From: Hysterium pulicare CBS 123377
Taxonomy: Eukaryota > Ascomycota > Dothideomycetes > Hysteriales > Hysteriaceae
DNA length: 64,000 nt
Assembly (NCBI GenBank): GCA_000467715.1
Contig: AJFK01000021.1
Span: 124,001-188,000 of the forward strand
Direction: 5' to 3'
Shown: positions 33,461 to 44,816 of the stretch, one piece after another
Position numbering within the stretch: position 1 is the first letter of the stretch
Layout of the letters: the number at the start of each line of letters is the position of its first letter
Position numbers and translations under genes: made by a program
The notes under the pieces: generated by a model
What the model was told of the DNA's origin: nothing
Databases searched by the model: none
What the model saw: only the letters and a program-made list of their open reading frames with translations

Positions 33461-33963
33461 CGTGAGACGAACTTCAAGGAGAAGGTTTCAGGTGATTGCG
33501 GAATGGAAAATGTATCTGGCAGACATAGCTGTCTTTATGTTATTTGAAGTTGAAGCTTGTGAAGATTTGATATTGGCGAATGACGAGGGCGGGGAAAATT
33601 GGAGAAGCCGAAGTTGCCGTGTTCGGCAAAAGCTTCTCTTCATTATCACCGCCATAATTCATCCCCGAAACCCGGCATCGATCTATCAAAAGCGTCACGC
33701 AAACCGGAACTCGGCCTTGCACTCGAGTATGCCTTACACGCCCTTTCTTCTAGAATCGTTCTAGCGTTCCTGCTCGCTCGCCTTAGCATGCCATGTCACC
33801 TGTCACGAGAATCCGCTGCGCCACCACCGAGACCAACTCAAAGCGGACTACTCCAAGAGCTTCGAGAAGCCATCATTAAAGCTTGTTCCCCGCAAACATA
33901 GATAGCTTCTAACTCTTGAGGTCCAATTCTACTTTCCGGTGTCAAATAATTCAGCTATCCAAG
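33461..33963. other. Divergent promoter region
   Basis: Upstream of both the nitrilase (minus) and the 33964 gene (plus). No coding feature supported. Confidence 0.45.
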
Positions 33964-34669
33964 ATGTCTGGAAAAGCACCGTACACGGATGTCACCCAAC
34001 AAGTAGACGGCCACGCCAATGGCACCAATGCTCAACCCTCAACTTCTGAACCCCAACAAGAGAGCTCGAAAGCCAGAGAGGCAAGAGAAGAAGCTGAAGC
34101 CGCAGCCAGGAATGGCGAAGGGTATTCCCGTCCCTCTTTCTATATAATCACGTGACTATTCTCTTAACCAGGACCCCAGCTCAAGTGAACCACCCCCTCC
34201 TCAATATGGCGAACACCCTACCGCCTCCTCATCCTCAAATCCCCCACGCTACACCGCAGAGCCACAATCTCTAGCCCAAGAAGTAACCTCAAGCCTCAAC
34301 TCCCTCGCCAACGGTCCCCCCGACGAAACAATCTCCGTCCCCATGATCCACAGCACCGAACAGCGCTCCTTCAGAGACTTCCTGAAAGGGCGATCCGGCA
34401 AAGTATCTCAAACCGTTTCCGTTCGGAAAATGACGCGCGACTTTTACTTAAAGCACTATGCCAAGGACGCAGAGGGGAATTATGTTGGAACTGAGAGGCC
34501 GGCGCCGGATGCTGGGTTGGTGTTTGTGCCGGGGAAGAGCACGCCTGAGGATCTACTGGAACAAGTTCAGAAGGTGGCTTTTGGAAAACTGCATTATGTG
34601 AGTTCGTATGGGACTGCGTATGCCGGGGTTGGGGGTGGGATGGGAGGGGGTGCTGGGGGTGGGGCTTGA
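33964..34669 (+). CDS. Conserved-looking fungal protein of unknown function
   Basis: Exons 33964-34121 and 34180-34669. The intron runs GTATTC..CCCCAG. The nearer CCAG at 34171 lies too close to the CTTAAC branch site and breaks the frame, so the second AG is chosen. Length is 215 residues. The N-terminal third is disordered, Gln/Ser/Glu-rich with a short charged helix (KAREAREEAEAAARN). The core (about 110-195) is EQRSFRDFLKGRSGKVSQTV, then RKMTRDFYLKHYAKD and PEDLLEQVQKVAFGKLHYV. The end is a Gly-rich tail. No signal or membrane helix. I do not recognise a named domain. Confidence 0.7.
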
Positions 34670-34774
34670 GGAGATGGGGTATCTTGATTTGATGAAAGTA
34701 GTTGGGCTCGTTTTCAAATGTGATATATCCGTAATGATTCCAATCATCTATAGCGACGAAGATCCTGCTGTTGG

Positions 34775-36249
34775 TCACCATGCCCCATTTCCCCTATCAT
34801 CCTTCCCAAACGTCGCCACACAAGTCGTGCGTGAAGCATCACCCTTTCTTGGATCAGGGAGATATTCAGAGTCCCCATTACGCTTCCCAGTCGCGGGGAT
34901 AATCTCCTGCGTACTCTTCTCCGATCCCGCATAATCAGACACATCATCCCTACTCTCCACCTTAACATTCAACCCCGTAGAAACCTTAATCCCACCCAAC
35001 TCCACTCGCTCTTCACCCCTCTCGCCTCCATCACCCCCATCCCTTTTCCTCCCGATTCTACTACCTCTCACTCTATCCCCATGACCAATTGGCCTGGACT
35101 CGTTCCGCAGATACTTCAAACTCCGCCCATTGCTCCGTCCATTACTGCGCGAACCGGATAAGTTCAAGTACTGTCGGAAAAACACTTTCAACGCGGGAGC
35201 AGAAGCACATATGAGGGCGAGATCCGCTTCGGCACATGTCCAAACCCAGGCGGGGAGGGCGTCCCAGGAGCGGTCTTTGCTGTGGAAGTAGATGAAGTCG
35301 ACGTAGTAGATGCGGACGATGCCGCAGACACATGTCCTAAAACATAACACCGTTAGCGAGTGATTGGAATATGAAGAACAGGGGAGGGGGAATGTACAAT
35401 AAACCCAGAGCAAAAAGTCCCATAATAGCGAGTTTTTGACGCCGGGGAAGCTGTAGATTCCAAACTAGCATGAACGGGAGTACGCAAGCGATGATATCTT
35501 GGATTATACTGATGGCGGCTGCGACTAGTAATTGGGCGGCTTCGTTGGCGCAGGTATTTTTATGTTTGGCCTGCCAAGATGGGTCGTCCATACGCCAGAA
35601 GCCTTTTATGGGTGAACAGGTGAAGATGAGGGCGAGGAAGAATGTGACTCCGTATCCGAGGACAAAGAGTATGGCGGCCCAGACGCAGTACAGAAAGGCT
35701 TTTGACATGGAGCCGTTTGCCATGCGGCGGTAGAAGAGGAGAATGGAAACTTTGGTGAGGGTGGTAGAGACTATGTAGAAGGATTCGATCGCCATGGTGA
35801 TCTGAGGGTCGCGTTAGTTTAGGATGATAGATGGGGGTTCTTGAGTGCTTTACTTGACGACTGTGAATTGCGGTCGCTACTGTCTGGTCCCAGGTGTGGA
35901 TGTGGAAGCCATAGAACCTTGCGCCTATTATACAAATTAGTATACTAAAAGCTTATAGTATGAGTAGGAAGTGTCTTACTTAGAATCACTGATATTGCAA
36001 GCCCGAGCAATGGTACCTGCTACGATTAAGATAATATTTTGGGTGCTGTATAGGAACACTGACCATAGAAACAGCGACAAGTGCATCATCTAGTCCTCTA
36101 CTTCGTGCTATCACCAGACGAGCCCATATTCGAGCACAAAACACTGTAAAAGTGATAAGGAAGAAGATAATGACAACTATTGGAAGAGTCCAATTCCTTG
36201 TGACTGGGTCTACAGTATTAGGTATCGGCAAGACTGTAGGGGTCGGCAT
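34775..36249 (-). CDS. Second rhodopsin-domain (PTH11-type) seven-transmembrane protein
   Basis: Five exons: 36249-36064, 36019-35980, 35924-35854, 35801-35398 and 35336-34775. All splice sites are GT..AG and the frame closes at 420 residues. The helical region has the expected order: WTLPIVVIIFFLITFTVFCARIWARL, the RSRGLDDALVAVSM loop, VPLLGLAISVIL, ESFYIVSTTLTKVSILLFYRRM, FVLGYGVTFFLALIFTCSPIKGFW, LVAAAISIIQDIIACVLPFMLVW and later helices. The long cytosolic tail is basic and Gly/Arg/Asp-rich. Same family as the 15102-16482 protein but not a recent duplicate, since exon positions and tails differ. Convergent with the 33964 gene. Ligand unknown. Confidence 0.88.
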
Positions 36250-37401
36250 CGTGTTAATTGATGTTGAGCCAGGTTCTCAGAGAAGCTCAAGACACAAAAG
36301 AGTAACATGCAGGGTTATAGAGGAGGATTGGGGGTACTGAGGGGCCCATTCACGAGATCACTAGCCATTCGGGTAGAACGACGATGTAGGGAAAGTTAGA
36401 CGATGGATCCATTGTAGGTCATTGTGCCCCGAATCTAGAAAAATCCACGTCGAGAATTCATAAGTCTTGCATCGGAATGTGAAGCGCCATTGCTTCAAAG
36501 TTGCCACGAGGGGATCCGTTCTGCACGGTTTGATTAAGAAGCGATACTGTGCCGCTGCCATTGCGAAATCTGGTTCCCGAAACTAAGGTCATGGTGGTTT
36601 GTGGACTTCATAGACTAGCTGCCCCAAAGGGAGAAATGTCCGACTGTCTGTTAAGTACGTACGAGAGAACAAAGACTAATGAGGCAGGTGTAGATGTATG
36701 ATGCGCTTTAGGGTAAAATTCTGCGTCCCTTTCTTTCCAAAATGTGGAGACCTATCGCTGATCGCGCGACACTTGAAGTCAGGATTCTATTCGAGAAACT
36801 GACCAGTGATAGGTAAGATGAATGTCCACCGGCCCGAATGGTGCTTGGGTTTCTGCGGCCCATCCCGCAAAATCTTCCAAATAGCAAATCTCATTAGGTT
36901 TGGACTGTAGACGGTCCTCGGCCTTACGGTTAGACGCTGTATGGTGCGGCATTGGTACCTCGGAAGAGTTCGACGCGTGGAACTTCTAGAAAACGCCCAC
37001 CGAAGCGATAGCGAAAAGCCGCTTCAGCAGTTGGAGCGCCACGAGTCTTCTTCGGGCAGCTCCAATGTGTATCTGACTCGTAAAATAAACATTTGATCCT
37101 GACTTAAAGCGCGAAACGATAGTTATGTGAAGAGAAGGGTCTGGGATGAGGTTGAAATTGTGCTTGTCGATCACCCGAAGGATCTTCAACCAGGAGGTGG
37201 CGTCATTGTAGAAAATCCTCATCCCGCGTCAACAAACTCGGCATTTGAATAGGGGATGTGTTGATGAAATATCTTTCGGAGAATAACAGCAAGTACGGTA
37301 ACATTGCCGACAGTATCTATTGAAACACTTAGAGTAAGTCGCAACTGCACCACCGGCACGAGCTGTTTGGATGAAACTTGGCACTAAGCGCGACGAGAGG
37401 T
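36250..37401. other. Intergenic, nothing recognised
   Basis: Promoter of the second rhodopsin-domain gene and about 1 kb with no protein-like frame. Confidence 0.45.
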
Positions 37402-37709
37402 TTAAGGGAGTAGATCTAAGCTGTCCATCACATCCTCCCATTGATTGTTGACTTCGTATGAGGCGAGGGTGGCTTTTTTATTCCCAAATAGTTTCCTTAT
37501 GATATGGCTGTATCCAAGTCTGCTAGCAGGTCCCTGTTTGAAATCACGAGTTATGCAACCTATTGTGAAGAACGCTTCTATATATTTCTTCCCATGTGCG
37601 CCGTATTGCTTTACTCGCAACGCCAACCATGCATCCAAGACATCCCATTTCTCTCCCTTCCATCCATCATTTTCTTGCATTTGTACCCTCTCCTCCGGAA
37701 CAGGACTAC
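37402..37709 (-). pseudogene. Out-of-frame C-terminal continuation of the 37710-38869 gene
   Basis: Directly after the TAG at 37712-37710, the minus-one frame is open for about 100 codons to a stop at 37402. It has strong protein character (KWDVLDAWLALRVKQYG, YIEAFFTIGCITRDF). The two frames abut with no room for an intron, so a single-base deletion or a sequence error is the simplest reading. No canonical slippery heptamer is in the zero frame (AAA TTT ACC TAG). Confidence 0.5.
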
Positions 37710-38869
37710 CTAGGTAAATTTATACCCCCAAAACTTTAGATTAGGAAAGAACGGTAGGTTTGCGACCATATCGAAGGACCCGTAATTGAAGTCTTCGAAC
37801 TTCAGATATCCAATAGAGCCTTCGAAGAGGTGTTCTCTTATTCGGAGTTTATTTGGACAGCCCATTAGCTTTTCAAAGTTGATTGACCCGTCGCATTGGA
37901 AGTAAACCCATGGAGGACGACTTAGTTCTAGAGAAAGCGTCTCTGACTCTAGATGCTTGCAGAACAACCTTTTAGTCTCTTCCGGATCATTGGGGTGCAA
38001 TGAGTTGTATAGATACATCTGGTCCTCAATGTTGCATGTCAGGTACATGTTGAGCTTAATAACGCCAGCGAAGTCAAAGTTACCTTTCAGGCATCGAGTC
38101 CATTCATATTTCGAATCGTAGAAGATTTCAAGGGTGGATGGGGTCATTAATTCATTGTTGAGGCCGACATCTTTCCCGAGGAGCTTATACCGAACACCAT
38201 AGGCTCCTATCGCTTCAGTTGGTAACGCCAGGACCGAGTTGACCAGTTCGTTAGGGATTGTTTTGTGATCGCCAGTTATCTCTGGATCCGTTTGGGTCAT
38301 TTCAGTCTGTGCTTCTTCGTGTTGTCCAACAGAGTCTTCGAACTTTTCAAAATATTCCTCGGCCGAGTTATTTTGTTCCGTGACGGTCGCAGCAAACCAA
38401 GGTCCGAGTGACGATCGCAGTCTCTCCTCGATATCTGTCACTGCGGCTGGGACAGCATTACACTGAGATTCACGAATCAACCCCAGGCCATCATGACACC
38501 TTAAATGGCCGCAAAGGCTAAACTTACCAGTCCCGCTCGGATCGCCTCTATCAGGATATCATGCAGTTGGTTTGCTTGGAGTCTTGGAGAAGTCATTATG
38601 CCATACAGTTGCAGCTGCGCAAATATGTCTTGCTTGCGAAACTTTCTCCTCTTCTTTTCGATATCTAGCGGATGCCAAAATACTCCACCCCTCATTACGG
38701 AATGTAGAGGTCTCCACTGTCCAGGTTCCCATAGTGTTTCGCGAAGAGACCTTTCATATTCCTGAAGCGTTTCGGGTGGAAGGCGTTCGTGACCGTAAAC
38801 TGTCATGGGAGCGTCGTACCCAAGGATCGTGTAATGGCCTTCTCTGGCGGGCAAAGAGCTCGGTCCCAT
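37710..38869 (-). CDS. Hypothetical protein, probably truncated by a frameshift
   Basis: The start is set at ATG 38869, because the open frame upstream has no ATG. Exons 38869-38528 and 38462-37710, with intron GTAAGT..CTCAG (65 bp), give 364 residues to a TAG. The N-terminal part is charged and soluble (LPPETLQEYERSLRETLW, IEKKRRKFRKQDIFAQ). A Glu/Asp/Thr-rich linker follows, then a mixed alpha/beta C-terminal part (LKFEDFNYGSFDMVANLPFF). No signal peptide or membrane helix. The family is not recognised. The protein-like sequence after the stop in another frame (37402-37709) suggests the intact product would be about 100 residues longer. Confidence 0.6.
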
Positions 38870-39457
38870 GACGAACGAATGAGGAGATTGGATCGATTTG
38901 TTAAAGTGTTGGTATATATGTAACAATAGAAATGTGTGGTCTAGAGGTTAGGAGAAAGTCCGTAAGAACGTCGATAAGTGAGGGTATCCATCTCGATCAT
39001 TCACTCCTTCCCCATTTCTCTTTAACTCTTGCCATCAAGGTGGAAACCACTTCCTTCATCTAGAACCCCTACGGTCTATGATATATGGTTGTACCTAGCT
39101 TTAGAGCCTATTGAGTGTGACAGCGAAAGAGCATCTGAACTAGATCGTTGTTTCTGCTGTCTTCGAGGCGATATCCCTCGCTTTCTATGAAGAGGCAGGA
39201 TCTGAACTCTGAACAATCGGTGATGTAATGTCTCACGGGCTGACATCTTCTCCAGAAACTCTAAACTCATTCATTCATGGCCGTCTCGTTTCTATTCGTT
39301 TTTTTTGATGTAGATATCCTTTATTTAGAGATCATCTCCCCAGTAAATCTATGGCGTATTCCTGTCTTTGATAACGCCGGATACTCATCCGTTCTTGCCA
39401 ATCACTAATAATCTGATTTTACGAATTATCTTCGAGTACACAGCCACTTTGCGCTCT
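38870..39457. other. Intergenic, nothing recognised
   Basis: Promoter of the preceding gene and 3' flank of the dehydrogenase. Confidence 0.45.
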
Positions 39458-40528
39458 TCAAACAATAACATTCTTCTCTTTGCCCTCAACCCAAGCTTCC
39501 AACGTCTCCTTCAAAATCCTCCCCAACTCCCTTAACGTCCGCTGCGCAAACCACGCCAAATGTGGGCTCACCGTGATGTTCAGTCCCTTTGCCTCATCGC
39601 CTAACAATGCGCTATCTTTTGCGCCCTCGACGGGCTCTGTCGAAAACACATCTGTTCCGTATCCGGCTATTTGTCCATCCTTCAATGCTGTTACCAGAGC
39701 GCTTTCATCGACGATTCCGCCTCGTGCGATATTGACGAGGACGACGTGAGGAGACATAGTGGCAAGCTCGGAGGTGGAAATGAGATTAAGTGTCTCAGGT
39801 GTTCGGGGGAGGGAGAGGACAAGAACAGTGCTTCGCTGAAGAACTTCGCTGAAGGGGATGCGGTCACCTGCGGGGTTGGTAGGAGGGAGGACGGATATGA
39901 GAGATGGATTCTTTCGAGATGCGACGAGGACAGTCATGCCGAGTGCACGACCAAGTTGTGCGATTTTCTTGCCTATTCCACGATCATAATTAGCATTTTC
40001 TCCGTAAGGATATGTAGCAGAGCGAGACGGACCCAAAGCACCATATCCAACAACGCCCATGACCTCCTCGCCACATGTCAGCGGCGGGCTTCCATCTCTA
40101 AACCTCAAATAAGGCGTCAATGTCTTCTTCTCCACCCACTCGCTCGGTTCCTTTATCGTCAAACCATGCATCATGACAGTCCTTCTCCTAGCCGCAAAGT
40201 ACAGACTAATCGCATGCTCGCTGACACTCTCAACATTCGCGCCAGGACAGTTTATTACTCTTACACTGCGCTTTCTGCAGGCTTCTAGGTCCACTGGATC
40301 CGTTCCAGTAGCCATGACAGCTACAAGTTTGAGGTTTGGCGTCACGGCGGGAGAAAGAGATTCTGCGGAAAGGCGGACAGTGGTGATGACGATGATTGTT
40401 GCATTGCGAATCCGTTCGTGCAGCTGTTCTGGTGTTGTGGTGTCGTATGTTGTGAGGTTGTGGTCGAAGTTAAAGGTTGAGGGTAGGGGCTGATGGATGC
40501 GTTCTATGGCGACGATTTCGTGATGCAT
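39458..40528 (-). CDS. D-isomer specific 2-hydroxyacid dehydrogenase
   Basis: ATG at 40528; the open stretch upstream lacks an ATG. A 60-bp intron (40032-39973, GTCCGT..AATAG, with a TGCTAAT branch-like site) lies exactly inside the nucleotide-binding glycine motif. Removing it restores GVVGYGALGKKIAQLGRALG. The intron is a multiple of three without stops, so unspliced RNA would also be open. Spliced length is 336 residues. Family residues are visible: GxGxxG, the Arg of VNIARGGIVDE, a following Glu in DVFSTEPVEG and the catalytic His in SPHLAWF. The enzyme interconverts a 2-keto and a D-2-hydroxy acid with NAD(P)(H). Relatives include glycerate/hydroxypyruvate reductases and 4-phosphoerythronate dehydrogenase-like proteins; the exact substrate cannot be read. 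Confidence 0.9.
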   Translation of the reverse strand: MHHEIVAIERIHQPLPSTFNFDHNLTTYDTTTPEQLHERIRNATIIVITTVRLSAESLSPAVTPNLKLVAVMATGTDPVDLEACRKRSVRVINCPGANVESVSEHAISLYFAARRRTVMMHGLTIKEPSEWVEKKTLTPYLRFRDGSPPLTCGEEVMGVVGYGALGPSRSATYPYGENANYDRGIGKKIAQLGRALGMTVLVASRKNPSLISVLPPTNPAGDRIPFSEVLQRSTVLVLSLPRTPETLNLISTSELATMSPHVVLVNIARGGIVDESALVTALKDGQIAGYGTDVFSTEPVEGAKDSALLGDEAKGLNITVSPHLAWFAQRTLRELGRILKETLEAWVEGKEKNVIV

Positions 40529-41177
40529 GTTGGGCAAGGGTGTGGTTCGTGCACTAGAATAAATGCGATCTGAAACCGAATGAAAGTACAATTCCTACAA
40601 TTTACTTTTCGCTATTGTAAGTGCCTTTTTATATTATCTGAGACGTTTCCGTTATGTATCTCTTCCTAGGCTATAGGATTGCTTTCTAGTTCCCTATCCA
40701 TACCTCGAAGGGCGCGCGATGGATGAGCCCAAGCCCCACCCGTTCGCAAATCTCTTGATAAGTATCAGCCAACCTGGCCAACATCCAACACGTCACAAGG
40801 GGAATCAAACACTGCCTGGTGAGACCTTTCACGATATCAAATATTTACTAGCAAACATACCTTTGTAAATCCTCAGCAATGTTCCACTAAACCCTTACAT
40901 CAATAAATATGCCGAAAATAAGATCGACGAAGCAGATGTGCACCGCGAAAGATAAGCCCCCCTTAAACTAGAAAACGAATCTCCTATTAAAACGTTATAC
41001 TCACGCCAAACCTGCTGAACATGCATCAATACAATATCCCCACGTACTTACCTAATCTAACCCCAAAACAACCTTAAACAAAGGATCACGTGACTAGGAT
41101 TTTGTATAACCAACACCCCCATATTGCCCTGCGGTTTTGTGCCCGATATTATGTCCTACCCCTTCTGATATCCACCC
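40529..41177. other. Intergenic, nothing recognised
   Basis: Promoter of the dehydrogenase and 3' flank of the next gene. No open frame of note. Confidence 0.45.
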
Positions 41178-42910
41178 TTAATGTGGGCCAAAATTGTCCA
41201 TACATGCAGCAAGAGGTGCGTGGCCGATAGCTGTATCTCCTACTGTGAATTCAGGAGCGACTTCTATTAGGGCCACATCAAGCTGCTCGATGAAGACCTC
41301 GCATTCAAAATCTCCAGATTTGTCCAACCCGAAATCCCAAATCGCATCAAGCCACATCGTTGTTCCGATCTGCGTCCCATCGTAATATCGCACTCCTGCA
41401 AAGCCTGCGGCATTGCAAAAAGTTATCGGCAAGTCGACGCATCGTTCCACACACTCGAGGAACTTCACCTTCTGACAGTTCGTGTTGTTGGCGGAAGTTT
41501 GTGCTGTAAGCGCAGCGGCTTTGATCATAGCGTCGCGGAGTTTCGTGCTGTTGTAGGAGCTGCTTTCAACGCTGACGGCTAGTTCGCCGAAACCGCGTGT
41601 GCCGTCGCCTTTAATGTAGTCAACCCTGGGAATGGCAACCTGGTTTGTGGAACAGGTTACCGGACTGCCTGTGGCGGTGGGGCAGATCTTGTTGAGAGCG
41701 CTGGATATAGAGGTGTACAAGGCAGTCCCAGTTAGAGTCCCTACGTGTTGCTGTTTCTTCCCAACCTGAACTGAAGCTGAAGGGGCTGCGTAGATTGTTA
41801 CTTGACTGCCTGCGCAGTAGGTCTCTGTGAAACCGTTGATGTAGCTCAAGGAAGAGCTCTCGCACTCGACAACATCGTGATTATCAAATTCCGTGTAAGT
41901 GTAGGCGTATTGTGGGGTGCTGGTTGGTATGAACGTTGATGTCATGAACGTTGACGTCGGGCCTGGTGGGAGGGTCGTCATAGGACACGGATCGTAGGCT
42001 TCGCCCGTGTTTGAGCCTGTCGATGCCGCCATGGGCAAGGTCACATATCCACTAGTTGCGCCGCATACACATACGTTTCCCCCGCCACCTTCACTGGAGG
42101 TGCATAATGGATCATCTGTCGCAGTAAGTCCGGCAGAGCTGGTCGGAGTGGCCGTAGTTGAAGCAGCCGCCGAGCAAGAGACATCTCGTTTCCCATTCCC
42201 ACCAGCATCGGGTGCACACTGAGCGCCATCGTTGATACCATACTCTCTTCTTTTAAGCTCTTCCGATGTTCCCTCTTCAATGTGATCTCTATGACCTTTT
42301 TGACCGAGCCACGTTGGAGTGCTTTCCTTTCTTCCGTAATCCAGATGCATTTGTCTGGAATGCCTATGGCTTCGTCAAGGACCAGGTAGACCGTTGTTTC
42401 GAGACATCTTTCGGCGAAAGCTTCTGATGACATTGCAGCATATTTGAACCGATTTGGCCATTGTTCTTTATTATTATTGTCTAGATCCAGTGCTAAGTCC
42501 GCCTGATAGAAGGACTTTCTAGGTTCCTCCGAATCAACGAAAATATGCCCAGGGTATGTTTCCCAGATTGTTCGCAGTTGCGGGATTTGCGTTTGTTGTC
42601 TCGTCCATTCTCTAGCTTCGTCAGTTATTTTGCAGTAGAACACGGCGTTGTTTTCTGGTTGATCAGTGGTAAGGTACGAAAGAAACCAGTCTTTGTTAAC
42701 ATCTTGCACAGGGTTGGCCGGAACAGGCGAAGCGCCTGGTGGTGGGTCAGGATTTATAGGAGCGCCCGGCGGAGGATTTGGGACTGGAAGAGGTATCGCT
42801 TTCCCCACAGCAAACTCCACGAACTCTAGGAGTAATGTTGTCGTAAGAAGCAGAAGCAGAGAACCCGAAAGATGTGCTGGTAGAAACGATGCCCGCCAAT
42901 GAGATGCCAT
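41178..42910 (-). CDS. Large secreted or surface protein of unknown function, two exons inferred
   Basis: ATG at 42910 opens a hydrophobic N-terminus (SGSLLLLLTTTLLLEFVEFAV) with the look of a signal peptide or anchor. It is followed by a Pro-rich spacer and a folded domain (about 70-205). That domain contains NKDWFLSYLTTDQ, EAREWTRQQTQIPQLRTIWE, SSEAFAERCLETTVYLVL and KCIWITEERKAL. The C-terminal half lies in another frame: Cys-containing and Ser/Thr-rich (GNVCVCGATSGYVTLP), then a domain with several cysteines (KVKFLECVERCVDLPITFCN). I join them with a 77-bp intron, 42295-42219 (GTCATA..CTCAG), which closes the frame at 551 residues. The donor is weak, so a frameshift is an alternative. Not assigned to a family. 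Confidence 0.6.
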
Positions 42911-44342
42911 GCTCTAAATAAGATGTAACAGAACGATATAAATCGGAAGGAAGGTTTCAAGTAACAAGTGATCCCACAGTAATAAATGGATAGGGTGGGG
43001 AATGCTGGCTTGCGGAAATAGACTTTAGAATTGCGCAAAAGAAGTTTGAGGAGCTTGTAGCACATCTATATACGTCGCTCCACTGCTCTCTGCATAATCT
43101 CTAGCTGATATCTTGCTGAACACGGTCTCCTCATTTCTAGAAAGGTGTCCTAATACGTCCGGAAACAGTGACTTGTCTTTTACACCTTCAGGTCGAAGGG
43201 AGGGCGCTCGATGAAAGAGGCTATTGGCTTGAGAAAACAACATTTGGCGCCGCAGTTTCGTGGGTGGCGCTTGAGTATGAAACAGTATCGTTCGAGGAGT
43301 TTGTTGAGGCCCTGAAGGGGTACTTTCCAGCCAAAAGTCCACCGACACAGCCATTCTAAGTGACTTACTCGTGGAGGTGTCAACATGTTGTGGTCTGTAA
43401 GAATCATTCATCAGGCATGATTATGTATCAACACAAATAGGTAAGCAAATTCGTTTTGAAGGGATTATATAAATACTTGAAGTCTAAAGTAGGATGTTCA
43501 GATTATCACCAGGGAGAAATAGACGGTCTTGATTGAATGAGACAAATGAACTTCCCGAGATAATATACAAAATAGACAAACTTTGATTTGCATATTTCAT
43601 GTGAGTAGAAGAAGGAGTAGAAGGAGCTGCTAGGAATCAAAAGGATTGAGTGATGTTGAACCACAGCGGCAAGCGGTACCTCAACCAAGTGACATGAAAC
43701 CTTTATGGCGCATGGAACGGTGCGGTATTGGGGCAGGTTTGATGTCTTATGTTAGAGAACTCACGCAGATTATAACTGAGCGGCGTTAGGCTGTAGTAGT
43801 ACAAGGCAATTCGAGATATTCGTTTTGGTTGTGTTAGACTTCATAGTGGATCGAAAGCCGCTCTGTAGCCTTGATGAAACCTTTATGTTTGTAGCAATTA
43901 AAGTGTTATCAATAAACGAATCTAGTGGCAGGACAAGAATCTTACAGGGACATCTTGTCGTTAAACTAGGTATCTAGGGTATTGCAAGTAAGTCAAGGAG
44001 GTGTAGTGTTTCCGGCGGTTGCGGCGCAGTGCGGCACAGTAACTAATACGTCACATGCGGACCTTAAAACCACGCCGCTAACATCTCAACTCGACCATGC
44101 CATCAACAGTGCCCATAATCTAAGATTAACACGTGTTGAGTACCTACTGTTCAGAATAACTGTGGCAGCCTTCTATCCTCACTGTTTGTGAAGATACTTA
44201 AGAGTGGGCTGATACGCCTGCCATTCTGCCTGAATCAGCTCTACCAACATTCCCACCCAGAACAACCAACGTTTGCGCCATCTTGATTCGACTCTCCGAA
44301 TTATTCCAACATTCCTATCCGTACTATTCGATTATCGGTACC
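42911..44342. other. Intergenic with one doubtful small open frame
   Basis: 1.4 kb. Contains the doubtful 43025-43411 frame. The rest shows no coding feature; the last part is the leader of the secreted-protein gene at 44343. Confidence 0.4.
43025..43411 (-). CDS. Doubtful hypothetical protein, 128 codons
   Basis: Open from ATG 43411 to a stop at 43025. No domain, signal peptide or membrane helix. A consensus donor (GTAAGTC) sits near codon 15, so if the locus is real its structure may be spliced differently. Listed only because it is the longest ATG frame in this gap. Confidence 0.2.
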   Translation of the reverse strand: MNDSYRPQHVDTSTSKSLRMAVSVDFWLESTPSGPQQTPRTILFHTQAPPTKLRRQMLFSQANSLFHRAPSLRPEGVKDKSLFPDVLGHLSRNEETVFSKISARDYAESSGATYIDVLQAPQTSFAQF

Positions 44343-44816
44343 ATGCGTTATGCGCAAGCATTGCTTCTTCTCGGCCATCTTCTCGCCTTCGCCAACGCGG
44401 GTCAAAATGACTTCGGCGGAATGTTTCCTCCGAAAGACCTCATTGCGGATATAGAAGCAAAAGCCTTCGCAACCATCTTGCCTCGAGCGGACATTGAGAT
44501 CGATTGTACAATGGGCTTCTCGCTTGATCCGACATATGTGCCACTTCCGGACATGGTTGCCAGCGTCAGTGTTGTGATCACAAATCTCCCTGAATCCGAT
44601 AAACACGTCGATGAATTCCAAAAAGCGGTCGAAGATGCTTGTACTGAGGATAACCTGAGGAAGTATGATGCTCCGGTAGATTTTCAAGGCAGCGATAAGC
44701 TGGTAGTCAGCATGAAGATCAGGGCAGTGGGTCCACCATTCTCATGTTGGGACGCCGCGATTAGGACGTTTACGGGCCTCACAGGCTACATTGGCTGTGA
44801 CAACCCAGGGATTTGA
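44343..44816 (+). CDS. Small secreted cysteine-containing protein
   Basis: Intronless, 157 residues from ATG 44343, chosen because it opens a signal peptide (MRYAQALLLLGHLLAFANA); the frame is open for 20 codons before it. The mature protein is acidic with four cysteines, in DIEIDCTMGF, VEDACTEDN, PPFSCWDA and YIGCDNPG, which could form two disulfides. No dibasic repeat, anchor or known domain. Size and cysteine content are compatible with an apoplastic effector-like protein, but nothing in the sequence proves that role. Confidence 0.7.
   Translation: MRYAQALLLLGHLLAFANAGQNDFGGMFPPKDLIADIEAKAFATILPRADIEIDCTMGFSLDPTYVPLPDMVASVSVVITNLPESDKHVDEFQKAVEDACTEDNLRKYDAPVDFQGSDKLVVSMKIRAVGPPFSCWDAAIRTFTGLTGYIGCDNPGI

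Noticed and set aside
37700-37720. Programmed minus-one frameshift at AAATTTACCTAG
   Set aside because: The slippery heptamer would need AAT TTA in the zero frame, but the zero frame is AAA TTT.
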